From Tamarix chinensis (Eukaryota; Streptophyta; Magnoliopsida; Caryophyllales; Tamaricaceae): a stretch of 64,000 nt of DNA. The number at the start of each line of letters is the position of its first letter. Within the stretch, counting starts at the first letter, position 1. The DNA is taken from assembly GCA_030549775.1 (NCBI GenBank), contig CM060174.1, positions 54,004,707 through 54,068,706 on the forward strand. The letters run 5' to 3'. Below the pieces are notes generated by a model. The model saw nothing but the letters and a program-made list of their open reading frames with translations, did not search any database and was not told where the DNA came from. A program made the translations under genes and the position numbers. This document shows positions 1 through 11,202 of the stretch, piece after piece.

Positions 1-341
1 TGATTAATAATTATAAATAATATTGTTTATTATACTTTCATTATGAAGAGTTATAATAATGTATTATCATTAGTTATTAACAATAATACTTTATCATCAT
101 CATTATTATTAAGATAATCTATTATCTATTAATTCAAATAATTTATCGTTATCTATTAAAAATATTCTGATGAGTTATTGATTATTAAGTAATTAGAAAA
201 TTTTTTACTAATATTTTTATTATTAATAGTTATATTAATATATTGTTATTAATAAGTTGCCCAAATGGTACCTACATATTGTTCGTTTGTTTGCCTGATG
301 ATTGATATGAAGACATGATTGCTTGGTGTGATAAACGACAG
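1..341 (+). other. AT-rich intron tail upstream of helicase exon
   Basis: This stretch is dominated by TTA/ATT-type low-complexity sequence and has no coding potential. It ends in an AG at 340-341 directly before a helicase exon, so it is the 3' end of an intron of the RH22-like gene. The pyrimidine tract before the AG is weak, so the acceptor was chosen mainly because it opens the conserved VFDEAD frame. Confidence 0.6.
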
Positions 342-808
342 GTGTTTGATGAGGCTGATTTGCTACTGTGTGGAAGCTTCCAGAATCAGGTCATTCGTAT
401 ATTAGATATGTTCCGATTTGATGAGAAGTTGGTGTCACAGACTAAAACTTCTTCGGCCGAGGAACCAAATGAATCATTTGAAGAGCCTGAGAACTCAGAT
501 TATGATTCCATATCGCATGTTGAATCTCATGATGAAGATGACCAGGAAAATGTTATCTCCATAAAAGTAGATGAAAAAGACCACAGCACAGCTGATATGG
601 GAAACTTGGCAGATGGCAGTAGAAATGGACCATGCTCAAGGAAGGGTTGGAAAAGGGTTAGGAAATATTATGAACGTAGCAAGCAGTACATTTTTGTTGC
701 AGCCACACTTCCTCTAAATGGAAAGAAAACAGCTGGAAGCGTCTTGAAATGGAAATTTCCAGCGGCAAGTTGGGTGAGTGGGAATTACTTACATCGCCAA
801 AATCCGAG
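342..808 (+). CDS. RH22: RH22-like exon with motifs II and III
   Basis: The exon begins with GTG TTT GAT GAG GCT GAT (VFDEAD, motif II, which binds Mg-ATP) right after AG 340-341. It contains the acidic linker, a basic KKGWKRVRK-like patch (seen as RKGWKRVRKYYERSKQY) and motif III as VAATLP. The donor is AG|GTAC at 808/809. The exon ends two bases into an Arg codon that the next exon completes (AG+G), a phase match that supports both splice sites. Confidence 0.85.
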
Positions 809-3800
809 GTACAAACACTTCTGTATTGACTCTCTTGTCAATATTCATGTCATGTTGAGAATCTTTTCCCTCGTATAATGATATGTTGCATGCTGGGTTC
901 AGAATATCTCGTGTGACCGATCTTTACTTTCGTCAGTTGTATCATTTTTTTTTCTTTTTGCAACAACAATAAAACTGAGTCAGCACAAAATAGATGAAAT
1001 GGGAAATTCTGCACAGTTATTTCATTTTTATCTTGGTATCTAATATCTTGACATTCTCAATGCAACAATATGTATGAAATTATCTAACAATTGTCGGGTT
1101 CTCTAATGTAAGATCTATCTTCTGCCTCACATTTTGTTCCAATAGTTCTGAATTCAGTCATGTTTAAAGTATGCAAAACTTCATAGTGTCTAAGTTTAAA
1201 TATGATATATTGATTTTACAACTCTCCCTGTGGATGGATACATAGTGTCACATGATACTTGGTTTTGGAGGGGAGGAGGAATTCAACTAATGACTCAATT
1301 GAATATTCAATATCAATTATCATTTAAAGTCTGAGAATTTTAATAAGCCGTATTGAGCTGAACCTTTCACCAAGTTGAGATTGTTTTATTAAATGATTTG
1401 AGCCAAGCCAACTTGTTACTAATGAGCCCTAAATATTGGTGTTCAAGCTTGCTCATTTATGGCCAAGTTAAGGTAACTTACGAGTTAGCTCTAGTAATTT
1501 AATTTTTTATTTATTATAAGCTCAATTATTGACTCAATTTTTATGTGCAGTATCATATTCTTATCTCAAGAATATGAATATCATGCTTAGTTAGAAACTA
1601 ATTGCTATAAATGAATGCGTACTTACTAATTTTATACAATGAACCACTAACTGATGTCTAAATGAGCCTTAGACTATCGTTAATTGAGTTTTTAAATGAA
1701 CCTTTAAATGATTTGACTCACAAACAAATAAGTCAAACCTACCTCGGCTTAAGTTTGGTTTGTTTAACTAAATGAATGGGTTAAATCAAATTGAGTTGAG
1801 ATTGCTTGCAAGCCCACTCGGTTCATTAACAACTATGTATGTATGTGCCAAAATGTTGGAATTGATAAAATAAAATCATTATAAAACCAATTCCTAATAA
1901 ATCTTAACCACCTTAAAATTTACTAACTGGTACTAAACCGTAAACAATAATGTGAAATCATTAAGAAATCTACAAATCAATATCTAGATCAACTTAAAAA
2001 ATATCTAAGTCTATTAAATAATATGTGATAAAATTATATTTCTCTAAGGCCTTTTTGAAAACAAATTCTTCTCTAAACTTGGGCTTGCATCCTCCTAGCC
2101 CATATAGAATCACTACCCCTCTAATCATGTAATAAAATTACGGTCGCGATTGTGGTATTAGAATATTGCAAACGATAAATTATGTGTCACAGTCGTCGCG
2201 GTGTGAATTTTTATTTTTATTTTTATTTCTATTTCATAATATGTCTACTTCTTATTTATTGATCATATAAATATACATATTTAATAAAATAGTGTTTTAT
2301 ATTATATCAGAAACATTTAAATGAATTATTATATGGTAAATTGTCATAATAACCATAAATTTACCTTAAAATGAAAAATAAAAAATGTTACTTAGCGGTA
2401 GATGTAAAGTTAATTAATATCAATAATTTATTATAATCTAATTGTCACTTGGTCAATATATATATAGTAATGAATAACAAAAAAATCATCATGTGTGCAT
2501 TTTTAGCAGATTTAGGATTTTCCAATAAATTCCTGATTTATTGGTGATATTTTTCGATATCTAATATATTGGCGATAAATTTGTGAAAATTTTCGTTCGA
2601 CCCAAATTTTACTAAATATCTGCCAATACGCGGTAAGAGCACTATTTTGTTGTATGCCTCTAATTCATAATAAGATTATCTTTTCTTTATTTGATTTTTG
2701 CTTATTGAGCACTGAGGCAGATCGTGGTGTAAAGAATTTGTTGGCATTGTCTTATTGATGGTGGAAACTGCTCAAAGGAGGCAAGGTGGTAGAACTTGGC
2801 TGAGATTTTGATGTAGGCTATTTTCTGCCCTCAGTGGACCTTCCTCACAATGCAAACGAACAATACTCTACTTAATTAAGCAAAAAAGTGAATAAGCAAT
2901 TACTGCAAGTCTGATTTTGTTGGCTACCAATACCTCTCGCAAGACAAATTATAATTTTTAAAATTCTAAATAGATAATAGACCTATAAGAACAAGAATAG
3001 CCTGTGAAGATAACATCTATAATGATATCCTAATGAGATACTATGTGTAAAAATATTTTATAATAATAACATCTATTTTAAGTTTTGCTTGGTATATTAA
3101 TTGCTGATATGAAGATGATATGAAATGATGTATATTGATAATTTTGGGCGTGTACTTTAATAATTTTTTGAAAACACTTTATAATGAATTGTGATAAAAT
3201 GTAAGGACGGTTTCAAACTCTTACAGAAAGTGAAAAATTACATAGGCTGGAATAATTAAGATGAAAATAATATGGTCACCAAATAGACCCATAGTATCCT
3301 ATAAACATGGAATATATAATAAATAGTAATATACTATATAATTGCATGCGAATATTTAACATCTATGGAAATGGAGAAAATTGCATGCAAATATCAATTA
3401 AACTAAAATCGATCAGACTTTTCCCAGTTTCAAGTCGTTGCTCTAATTCTTGTTTTGCATCACCTATAAATTCCCAATTCTTGGCTTTGAATTAATCCTT
3501 TCTACTAATCCCAATTTTCTGCCGAAAGGGTGAGACGTGGCTCAGTTTATTGTCTCCTGCTATACCTTTTGTTCTATTTTTTGTTAGGCGAGGTTTTTTT
3601 TGGGGGTGATGGGGGGTGGACACAAGTCACACAACCCATTGAGCTAAGTAGGAAATTGCCTGCATCAGGATTTTCTTATGTTCTTTAATTAATATTGCTT
3701 CCATCTGTCTATTTATATTATAGTGTTATGAGCAACATGTTGGCCTTTTGTTTAGGTTGAAGCAGAGGTGGATAGAAGTAACAACTGATACTCAGGTTGA

Positions 3801-6800
3801 TGCTCTCATAGATGCTGTGAACCAGCAACACAGAAATGGCAAATTGGATTCTACTGATGGGCTAAGTTGGACTATGATTTTTGCGAACACAGTCGAGGCT
3901 GTTGAATCTGTGGCCAATATACTTCGTACTGCTGGAATTGAATGTTTCTGTTACCATAGAAATAGTTCTCTGGAAGAGTGCGGTAAGAATCTAGTTGAAT
4001 TCAGAGAGAGAGGTGGTGTTCTAGTTTGCACTGATGCTGCTGCTCGTGGTCTGGACATTCCAAATATTTCACATGTCATTCAGGTATCTTGATGAAACTG
4101 GTGGTGTATCTCTCTTGACAGTTAAAAAACATTCATGCAGTGTGTATGTATATACAGTTCAAACGAAAGTTTGAGATTTTTTCATAAATTAAAGCGGCAG
4201 AGGTGAAAAGTTGTCTTTATTTTTTTTTCCTGACAAAATAAAGTTACTAAAATCACGCTTAGAATCCCTATTGAAAAAGCTACCTTGGGCATTGCTGATT
4301 TAGAGAAGTTAAAAATGACTGATACGGACCTCTTTTTATGCTAAATTTTCCCTTGGTCAATGTTTCTTAGTTTTGCTGTCATACTTTTGGTTCACCCATC
4401 AATTCAGTAACATAAAATTTGTTCATATTTGGTTTCATTATAGCTAATTAATATAACCAATGAAATCATAATTACTATCGCCTTATGTTTTTCTGAATGT
4501 ATTAAAAGGGGCAAAGTGGGCAAGGGCATTGTGGTTGTTCAAGACTTTGTAACGGAATAGTGCAAAAGGGTGACTCTTGACCCTATGGTTGAAACAGAGG
4601 GGCAGTTTCCGCCCAAGAAGTTAAAGGTGGTCCACCCTAAATTATTGAAGTTAGGGGTGATTCTGTAAATTGAATTGTTCTTTAAATGCTGTTAGACATT
4701 TCATGCTTCTGAAAATACTTTTTTGGAAGATTTCTAGTGATTTGTCTATGCTGCTGACAGTTTGTGTTTTGGATGTATGTAATCATTTCTCATAAAAAAA
4801 AATATCATTTACTTTTCAGGCAGAGTTTGCGACGTCTGCTGTAGATTTCTTGCATAGAGTTGGTCGGACAGCTAGAGCAGGAAAGCCAGGCACTGTGACA
4901 AGCCTGTATACTGATTCCAACCGGGATCTTGTAGCCACTGTCCGAGAAGCAGAAAGAAAGGGACAGCCTGTGGTAAGCTGGTGGAATTATGACCCATTGG
5001 CTTACATTTTAAAGAGATGATCAGTATCAATTACATTGTAAAGTACTGATCTGAAGTCTTTCGGCGTCCATTTTGAAGATTCTTATACTTTTGCGTGATG
5101 TCAGGAAACAGCATTCAGCCGGAAAAGAAGCTTCCGGAATAAACTTAAGAAGAAAGGTGAACTTTTACTACCTGTTATCTATCTCCCTGATTGTTTTAAG
5201 ATAAGAGAGGAGAAAGAATTCAGGAGAACAAGAGGAGTGAAACAATTGAGAGAACCGAATTTTTAAACTAGGGAAAAATTGAAGCAAGTATCATTAATCA
5301 TGTAAAATTGGAAATAACAGACCTAGGACCATATTTACAGGCTAGGATAGTCGTACTAGATAAATGAAAAGATATCTTTCTGTAAGAGAAGTCATTATAA
5401 TCTGAAAAGTGATATAATCCTCATGAAAAATAACTTATATACTACTCATACAATGATATTTCATCTCGAAGTACTGTCACACTATCACTAATGGCCTTGG
5501 GGCACCGCAACTTTGTTAAGATATAACTCATTTTAAGATAAAATCCTGTAGGTCAAATTGACTGTGATGACCATAAGTTTTTGGCAGAAGTGGTACCGGT
5601 GTGCTTTGTAGATGAATGGGGTTTGAGCCCTGTCAATTCGAATAAAAAAAGCAGCTGTGTTGTATCTGTAGTCTGGTAACAAATAACTAGTAGGAGGGTC
5701 CAACCGTCCAAGGCAACCAGGATGATTGGTGGATGAGTGATGGTGGAGAGCATAAATTGTAACTGTAAAGGCTATTTTTGCAGTGATGCGCTATAGCTCT
5801 CCCTTTTTACATGCGATTGGGTTTCCACGTAAAATTGTGTTTTCCCTTTTTCCTTAGTTAATTCTTTAGTTGAAGTTGCTTGCCTGATCAATTTTGCAGA
5901 ACTGACTTTTTGTAGAAGATAATTTATCTTTGAGCAGCATTAAGTTTATAGAATCTGTGTTGAGTAGGAACTAGACTAAATATATTGGCTATATATATAT
6001 GACCTCAGCCAATCCATAGCTTTTCAGATTTTTAGCGATTACTTATTGATAATATTGAGTTATGTTAAGCTCCCACCAGTTTCGTCTATTTTTCTTCTCT
6101 ACCCTCAGCTCTTTTCTCTGTCATTCTTAATCCCTTTATCTTTCCTATTCTACATCATTACCTTATGAAAAAGCAGCTAATGAAGGAATGATATTGATTC
6201 CTATTGATTGTTCATCACCCTTGATACTAGCAAAATGCAATTCATGTTACTTCTCAATAAGTCTTCTTCTGTAGATGTTATTTGCGCTTTTGTCAATTTT
6301 TCTATGCCTTCCACCAATGTGGCTACTATTGCCTTAGGTCCACTACTTACTTTCCCTTGGTATGACTTTTCTGTCTTTTCTTTTCTTTCTACTCTTTTAT
6401 TTTTTTCTATGTGGGGTTTTGGGGCCTCGATATTTTCTTGTGTTAGTTCCCTTGTATTCCCACTCCTGGTTACTGTAACCACCAACCTTCTCTACTCATA
6501 CCATTTTGGATAATGTGAAACTTGCAATTCACAACCAGATACATAAGCTAACCATGAATCTAAACCTATTCTTGCCTAAATAGTGAACACTTTCATTTGG
6601 CGATCCATTGATATGGTTGTGCTATGTATGTCTAATTTTTCTTTTAATTCAAGGAACGTGTGAATGAGGTGTTAATTGCAATCTGTGGGGATCAATATTA
6701 TGTTAGCAAGTGTTAACAGAGAATTGCTCCATGTGGGAAATATGAATTATGATAATTTGATTAGAGTTTCGTAAACTTTTTAACTTACCTAACATGTTAT

Positions 6801-9024
6801 TTAGCATGTTCCACTGCATCATTTATTCTCAATCCTTGATCAGTCATTTACCATTACTTTTTAGCCTTTCACCTAACATAGATTGGGCATATAAAATATC
6901 TTTTATGGTGGTTGTAGTGTTCATACCCTGTATTTTTATTTTTTCCTTACGTAAAGCCTTTATTAAAAAAATTTTCTAGTTCTTGAAAATAGGGTCGTTA
7001 TATACCCTGATTCCTTTAAATCCTAATCGAGAACTTGTTAATTTATGTGAAGTTAATTATAGAAATTATTGGAGGATTTAGATGATGTATGTGTAATAAT
7101 ATTGGGGTACATTTTAGTAGATTAATTAGGGTTTAAAATGTTAGAATTTGGGTTTTAGGGGTGGTGATCAGCAAGAACCGGTGGTCGGACAGCTAGGGAC
7201 TGGGGACAGAAGGTTGTTGTGCATAAGTGACCGGCAAATGACAATATGTTAACCATTCACAAACCATGGTGTTCAAAATGAAACCAAACTGGAACTTTCG
7301 GTTCAAACCAAGAGTTGGTGAATCATCCATGTATTCGGTCCGGTTGATTAATCAGATCAATAAAGAAATAGGACCAGTCAAACTGGTTGAACAAGGATCC
7401 CCCCCCCCCTTTTTTCTCTATCAAAGTGCTGAGCAAGCCTGGTTTAGAAAAATCAGATAGGTTCTGCAAAAATACATGAAATTCCAACATCGGTCTCATT
7501 CATAATCGTTTTTCCCTTTTTTAGGAACATTTTCATAAATTGAGTAATGGTACGCTGATGACATCAATGACCTTGAGCTCAGTGGCACCTGCGGCCATCA
7601 AAGACAACATGTTAGATTGTTGTTTCTTTCTTCTTTTGTTTTGTCCTTGTTAATGAGGACAACAACTATGACTACATTAATTTTTTGAGTTTGGAATGCT
7701 GCGACCACTGCCATTCAAAAAACTAAAAACAGATTCTGGCCACTACTAACCCTGTCCTTCAATTCACCACTATATCAAGTTGCAGCTAAACCACCACGCC
7801 ATTACCCATGATATTGTCACTGCTTCTTCACCATCTGTACTCGTGGCTTTCATTCACCACCATCTTCTAAGCAACAGCTGACAATGCTATGGATTTCTAT
7901 CCTCTCCTTTTTCCATTTTCTCTTGCTTTAGGGTTGAATATTCTCGTTTTAGAGTTCTCAAGGATGAAGAAGCCATTTTGTTCTCATTGGAAGACATGGA
8001 ATTTTTGTTTGATATTCTTATTCACGTCTGTGAAATTAGAAAAGAATTCTGAAAGGGGAGGAGACTGTTGGGCGTAGAGAGAGAATGTGATGATTGGGGG
8101 GGGGGGAGAAAAAGGAGATGAGATGAGAAGATGGTGGAACATAAAGGAGAAAGGAGACTAGAACATGGTGAAGAAAATATTTTCTTAATACATGTATAGA
8201 AACTTTTTGTTATTTTAATTGCACCATTACTTGGGCTTGCTTTCCTCAGACTTATTTTTGTTGAGTAGATTAAATTGATCTGAATTAAAACTTTTAATGA
8301 GTTATGATTATCATTTTACCATTATTATTGTCATAGTTAATATTTTTCTTATTAGTATTACTACCATGGTTATCATTACTATTATAATTAATATATTACT
8401 GTAATTATTATTATTAAAAAATTGCTTTTCTTAATGGAATTGGTCTGATAAGGCCACTGAGGACTGGCCCTTGGCTTATTTAAAATCTGATTGATTTAAA
8501 AATTTAAAGGTTTATTTATAAATTGATTGAATTCAATAAATTTGAATAAGGTCCGGCTTTTAGACCATTGGAACCAATAATGCTACGGTATGAATAAGTG
8601 TAAAATAGATAATTTCCTAGTGTCATGCAAAGAACTTCGGTTTTGATGTGGTGACTGGTGAGGTTCAGTGAGTCTGTAACTTCCCTCTCTTTCTCTCTAA
8701 CGTTACGTTTGATTTTGATATGCATGATTGTTGATCATCTTGAGCTGCACTGATTGTACATTACTAGACTGTCCACCAGATTTGCCAAACAGTTGGCTTT
8801 GGGATATTAAGATGAGAAGCGAGAATGGGCCACTTCTCGCCATCAGTTAAAATTGGCGTCTTAAGTTTCAATTTTGTATTGTTTGAAATATTTTCAGCAC
8901 TGGATGAGGTAGAAATTCCAAACTTCAATCTCTATAATTTTTTCTTTGCTTCAAATGTCACCTTTCAGGTTTGGGAAAGCCTAAGAGGAGATCAACTGAT
9001 GGGGATGAAGTCTTAGTAGCATAA
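342..9024 (+). CDS. RH22: DEAD-box ATP-dependent RNA helicase, RH22-like (3' part of gene, 5 exons)
   Basis: The gene encodes the C-terminal two thirds of a plant DEAD-box RNA helicase, an ATP-driven RNA-remodelling enzyme; the RH22 family is generally regarded as organelle (plastid) directed. Exons are 342-808, 3756-4083, 4820-4972, 5105-5156 and 8969-9024. They sum to 1,056 bases, a whole number of codons, and every intron is GT..AG. Visible motifs in order are VFDEAD (II), AATLP in the SAT position (III), FANTVEAVE (IV), CTDAAARGLD (V) and HRVGRTARAG (VI). An acidic Glu/Asp/Ser-rich insert of about 90 residues lies between motifs II and III. The N-terminal lobe (Q motif, Walker A) and the start codon are outside the window. 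The frame is free of stops across all exons, so the gene looks functional. The RH22 name comes from overall motif layout and recognisable sequence; another close DEAD-box subfamily is possible but less likely. Confidence 0.85.
809..3755 (+). other. RH22-like intron of 2.9 kb
   Basis: There is no coding sequence here; the stop-free stretch at 3307-3495 is short and resembles nothing known. About 1290-1850 has a mobile-element texture: phrases such as GAGCTGAACC, GTTCAAGCTTGCTC and CTCGGTTCATTAAC resemble the GAGCTCGG-type sequence of plant hAT-like MITEs, but no clean ends or target duplication were found. A CG-containing stretch at about 2140-2205 (GGTCGCG... and GTCGTCGCGG) stands out in an AT-rich background and may be an old repeat. 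The acceptor is TTTAG at 3751-3755. Confidence 0.6.
3756..4083 (+). CDS. RH22: RH22-like exon with motifs IV and V
   Basis: The first base completes the split Arg codon, and the frame then reads LKQRWIEVTTDTQVDALIDAV. It includes motif IV (MIFANTVEAVE), the helicase-C core CFCYHRNSSLEE, and motif V (VLVCTDAAARGLDIPNISHV), which couples ATP and RNA binding. The exon ends at CAG|GTATCT (4083/4084), in phase 0. The length of 109 whole codons plus one base fits its neighbours. Confidence 0.9.
4084..4819 (+). other. RH22-like intron, 736 bp
   Basis: GT..AG intron with acceptor TTTTCAG at 4813-4819. It is T-rich and AT-rich with no coding potential; I see no repeat with recognisable ends. Confidence 0.7.
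4820..4972 (+). CDS. RH22: RH22-like exon with motif VI
   Basis: Exactly 51 codons in phase 0, opening AEFATSAVDFLHRVGRTARA. It carries motif VI (HRVGRTARAG), whose arginines contact ATP in DEAD-box helicases. It then reads GKPGTVTSLYTDSNRDL and the VREAERKGQPV segment that follows the helicase core. The donor is GTG|GTAAGC at 4972/4973. Confidence 0.9.
5105..5156 (+). CDS. RH22: RH22-like exon, basic C-terminal segment
   Basis: A small exon after acceptor TGTCAG (5099-5104). It reads ETAFSRKRSFRNKLKKK, a very basic tail typical of the end of this helicase type, and stops one base into the next codon at G|GTGAAC (5156/5157). Confidence 0.8.
5157..8968 (+). other. RH22-like last intron, 3.8 kb, with repeat debris
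   Basis: The intron separates the basic tail from the terminal exon and is unusually long for a gene with otherwise compact exons. It holds a SINE-like segment near 5.6 kb, a run of 11 C at 7399-7409 followed by T, and a run of 11 G at 8096-8106. A segment at about 7160-7460 has repeated GGTTCAAACC/ACCGGT-like phrases of the kind found in plant MITEs, and ATT/TTA low-complexity sequence lies at 8280-8420. Overlapping open frames on both strands at 6201-6513 are T-rich low complexity and are not taken as genes. Confidence 0.6.
5575..5760 (+). repeat. Possible tRNA-derived SINE inside intron
   Basis: TGGCAGAAGTGG at 5582-5593 resembles a Pol III A box, and GGTTTGAGCCC at 5620-5630 resembles a B box. 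Their spacing of about 38 bases and the following unique body are what a plant SINE head looks like. No poly-A tail or target duplication was convincing, so this is a candidate only. Confidence 0.3.
8969..9024 (+). CDS. RH22: RH22-like terminal exon
   Basis: After acceptor CCTTTCAG (8961-8968) the base G from the previous exon plus GT gives Gly. The frame then reads LGKPKRRSTDGDEVLVA and stops at TAA 9022-9024. Support comes from the good acceptor, the phase match and a basic-to-acidic ending plausible for this tail. It is the least conserved exon, so another terminal exon inside the 3.8-kb intron cannot be excluded. Confidence 0.6.
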
Positions 9025-9074
9025 CATGGCTCTGATGTGGATGAAGTCTTAGTAGCATAACATGGCTCTGACGT
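9003..9074 (+). repeat. 36-bp tandem duplication across the RH22-like stop codon
   Basis: The unit at 9003-9038 is repeated at 9039-9074 with a single T/C difference. The first copy contains the end of the coding sequence and its TAA; the second lies just after it. The unit is a multiple of three bases, but because the first copy holds the stop the protein is unchanged. Confidence 0.9.
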
Positions 9075-9990
9075 GGAGTATGCATGCAAGGATAGACACA
9101 CCCTTATTTCATTTGTACTAATGTGAATATTGCCACCAATTGCGAACATTACATCAATGGGCTGAAGTACGTTATGAACTCCTGATATTCTATTATGCAC
9201 TTAGAATTTGAGATAGTTACTGAAGGTATGATCATCGAGTATTTTTACCTATTTAAAGAAGCATCATCAAAGCACGAGTGGTATCACTCATCCCGTTTAG
9301 CAACAAGGGAACATCTAGATCAACCTATTCTAGCTAGTCCTATGGTGAACAGTAGGGTCCTGCATTTTGGATTATTGATCAAGATGCCTAATGCATGATA
9401 GTTGTGCTTAGATGTCATGCTTATTAGTCGGTTTGGTTGGCTGGCATTTCATGCAGGAAAGGAGAATGGAAAAGTGGAAATCTTCATGAAGAGGTCAGCA
9501 AATATTTGAGAGAGATTGTAAGGCCTTTCTATGTGTCCAAATGTAGACTGAGTAGTTATGTCGACAAGTAGATGTCAGTACCAATGGGAGATTTGGTTCA
9601 AAATTAATGTTTGCCCAGCGATGCTAACTCTAAGGGCTGCCATTTGGGCTGTCGCCTCCTCAAAGTGCAACCCTGATTTGTGTAGCTATAGATAGTTAAG
9701 GAACGCCTCTGATACTTAGCTGAATCTGACTTGTCAAGGGACCGATCTGCACTTTGTCTCTGGTGTGGCATGGCCCGATATCATTGTGGTTGATGTGATT
9801 TACGTTTTTTTGTTTTGCTCCCCTCCCCTTCTTTTCTAGCCTCCCTTCAGAAGAAAATGGATAAAGAAGAAAGGAAATTTTTTGTTTTATTCTGGCCCCT
9901 TTATAAAATTTGTTCCCCCAGCTTCTTTTCTAGCAACTTGCTAAAGAAAATGGGGAAAGAAGAAAGGTAGGAAATGATCATATGAATTCT

Positions 9991-10025
<35 letters not shown>

Positions 10026-10200
10026 AATGTCCAAAGGTAGAATCGTATTATTGAGATTTATCTTTAACAAATACATGTCCGAGGCGAACAAAGAACCTGA
10101 CATAATCAGGTTAATTGTGCTGCAGCAAATATCGCAAATCATTAGCAACGTGGAAACGAAATCAATTGAAAATTTAGGTGTTTTTTTTTTGAAACTAGTT
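9025..10200 (+). other. 3' flank of the RH22-like gene
   Basis: Presumably 3' UTR followed by intergenic sequence. No clear AATAAA lies close to the stop, so the transcript end cannot be placed. Short open frames here (for example 9195-9398) have no recognisable domain. An (AT)n run of 30 bases occupies 9993-10022. Confidence 0.4.
9993..10022. repeat. (AT)n microsatellite
   Basis: About 15 uninterrupted AT units. Confidence 0.95.
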
Positions 10201-10214
10201 TAGCACATATCAAC

Positions 10215-10625
10215 AAGATTTTAAACTCACCATGGAGGAACATTGTGAATATCATTAATCCATTACACAGAGACTCAAATTACATTCAAGAATCATAATT
10301 TGGAAGCCCTTATACACCCTATATGTGTACCTATTAAGGTTGCTTGACACTCGCCAAGTAAAGGAGAAAGAGTCTCTAGCAGTGATTTGGGGTTAAACAA
10401 AAGAATATAAAGGTTCACCCAATGAATTCCTAAAAACTATTCCCATGCCGATGACCTTTTCAATGCAATTGCCACCAACATTAGCTTTGATACAAGGATC
10501 AATAGGAGCAAATCAATCACGTTGATGAGATGAATTAGTGAGACAAAATATGTGAGCTTGGACACCATTAATAAATTTAGAGGGAATATAGTTAAAATAC
10601 ATAGAAGTAATCTTAATGGCACCAT
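10215..10625 (-). pseudogene. Degenerate RNase H (RVT_3-like) domain, probably LINE 3' end
   Basis: Read on the minus strand with frameshifts, the stretch gives KANVGGNCIEKV, then GIVFRNSLGEPLYSF, then a GECQAT..G...G segment and NDIHNVPPW. This matches the layout of the plant RVT_3-type RNase H: a KLNVDGA-like first strand, a G-G-R-D/N-G turn, an E-x-A helix, and a later N/D-I-N..PW segment. Such domains end many plant L1-type LINEs. A T10 run at about 10181-10190 on the + strand could be the minus-strand poly-A tail. The first catalytic Asp appears to be Gly. Known: the family layout. Inferred: LINE origin; a decayed host RNase H-like gene is the alternative. Confidence 0.4.
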
Positions 10626-10652
10626 CTACACAAATAGGTTTGTAGGAGTATA

Positions 10653-10990
10653 TTGTTGGATCGACATCATCTTCTTAGGGCTATTTGTTGTATTTAGTTG
10701 AAAGAAGTTAGTAGTTGTGCGTTTCACTGAAAGTTTGTCATATATTGTTAAGACTAACAACTAAAAGTCTTTTAAGTTAGATAAGTTTAACTAACTCAGA
10801 CGTGTGGTATTGCTATATATATATATATATAAACTTAAAGTAGGTTTAACATGAGAGAGAATTAATTGTATCCATATCAAGGGGGAAGTGTTTAGGAGCT
10901 TTCTTGTGATAATTATGCTCTTAAAGATTTAATAGTTCTTAGTTTTAGTTGTTCATTATTCTCGAAGTTTAATAACTTGTATCAAAACTT
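10653..10990 (+). mobile_element. Probable 5' LTR and primer-binding site of copia element Cop1
   Basis: The stretch starts near TGTTGGATC (10653), has a TATA-like (TA)n at about 10813-10831, and ends near 10976. It is followed by TTGTATCAAAACTT, a degenerate version of the initiator-Met tRNA site TGGTATCAGAGC. A recognisable copia gag starts about 50 bases later. The left edge is uncertain and no second LTR was found. Confidence 0.4.
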
Positions 10991-11029
10991 CTTACCTTCA
11001 AAAAGACGACCTCAACATGTTTTGATGTA

Positions 11030-11202
11030 GTGAAATTCAATGATAAAAGTGATTTTTGGTTGTTATGGTTAAAGATAATGGCATTATTAGTTTAGTAGGG
11101 TTTATTACAAGCTTTACTTGGAGAGGAAAAGCTTCATGCAAAATTAGAGAAGAAACATAATGACATGTTACTTGAAAAGGCCCACAATACTTTGATTCTT
11201 TG
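11030..11202 (+). pseudogene. Cop1 copia gag, 5' part (split by solo LTR)
   Basis: This is the N-terminal part of a Ty1/copia Gag (UBN2 type), the capsid protein of the element. With stops, it reads SDFWLLWLK, then ALLGEEKLHAKLEKK and LLEKAHNTLILC. The frame continues exactly at 16212 once the intervening LTR and one copy of its 5-bp duplication are removed, giving the family signature ILCLGDKIL across the join. This places the LTR insertion inside this gag. Confidence 0.75.
11198..11202. repeat. Target site duplication CTTTG, left copy
   Basis: Matches 16207-16211 exactly and flanks the TG..CA ends of the solo LTR. Confidence 0.9.

Noticed and set aside
1290..1850. hAT-like MITE in the first helicase intron
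   Set aside because: Several suggestive phrases, but no paired terminal repeats or 8-bp duplication could be found, so it is mentioned only in the intron entry.
6201..6513. Overlapping open frames on both strands in the last helicase intron
   Set aside because: T-rich low-complexity sequence; the hydrophobic translation is a composition effect and no homologue is recognised.
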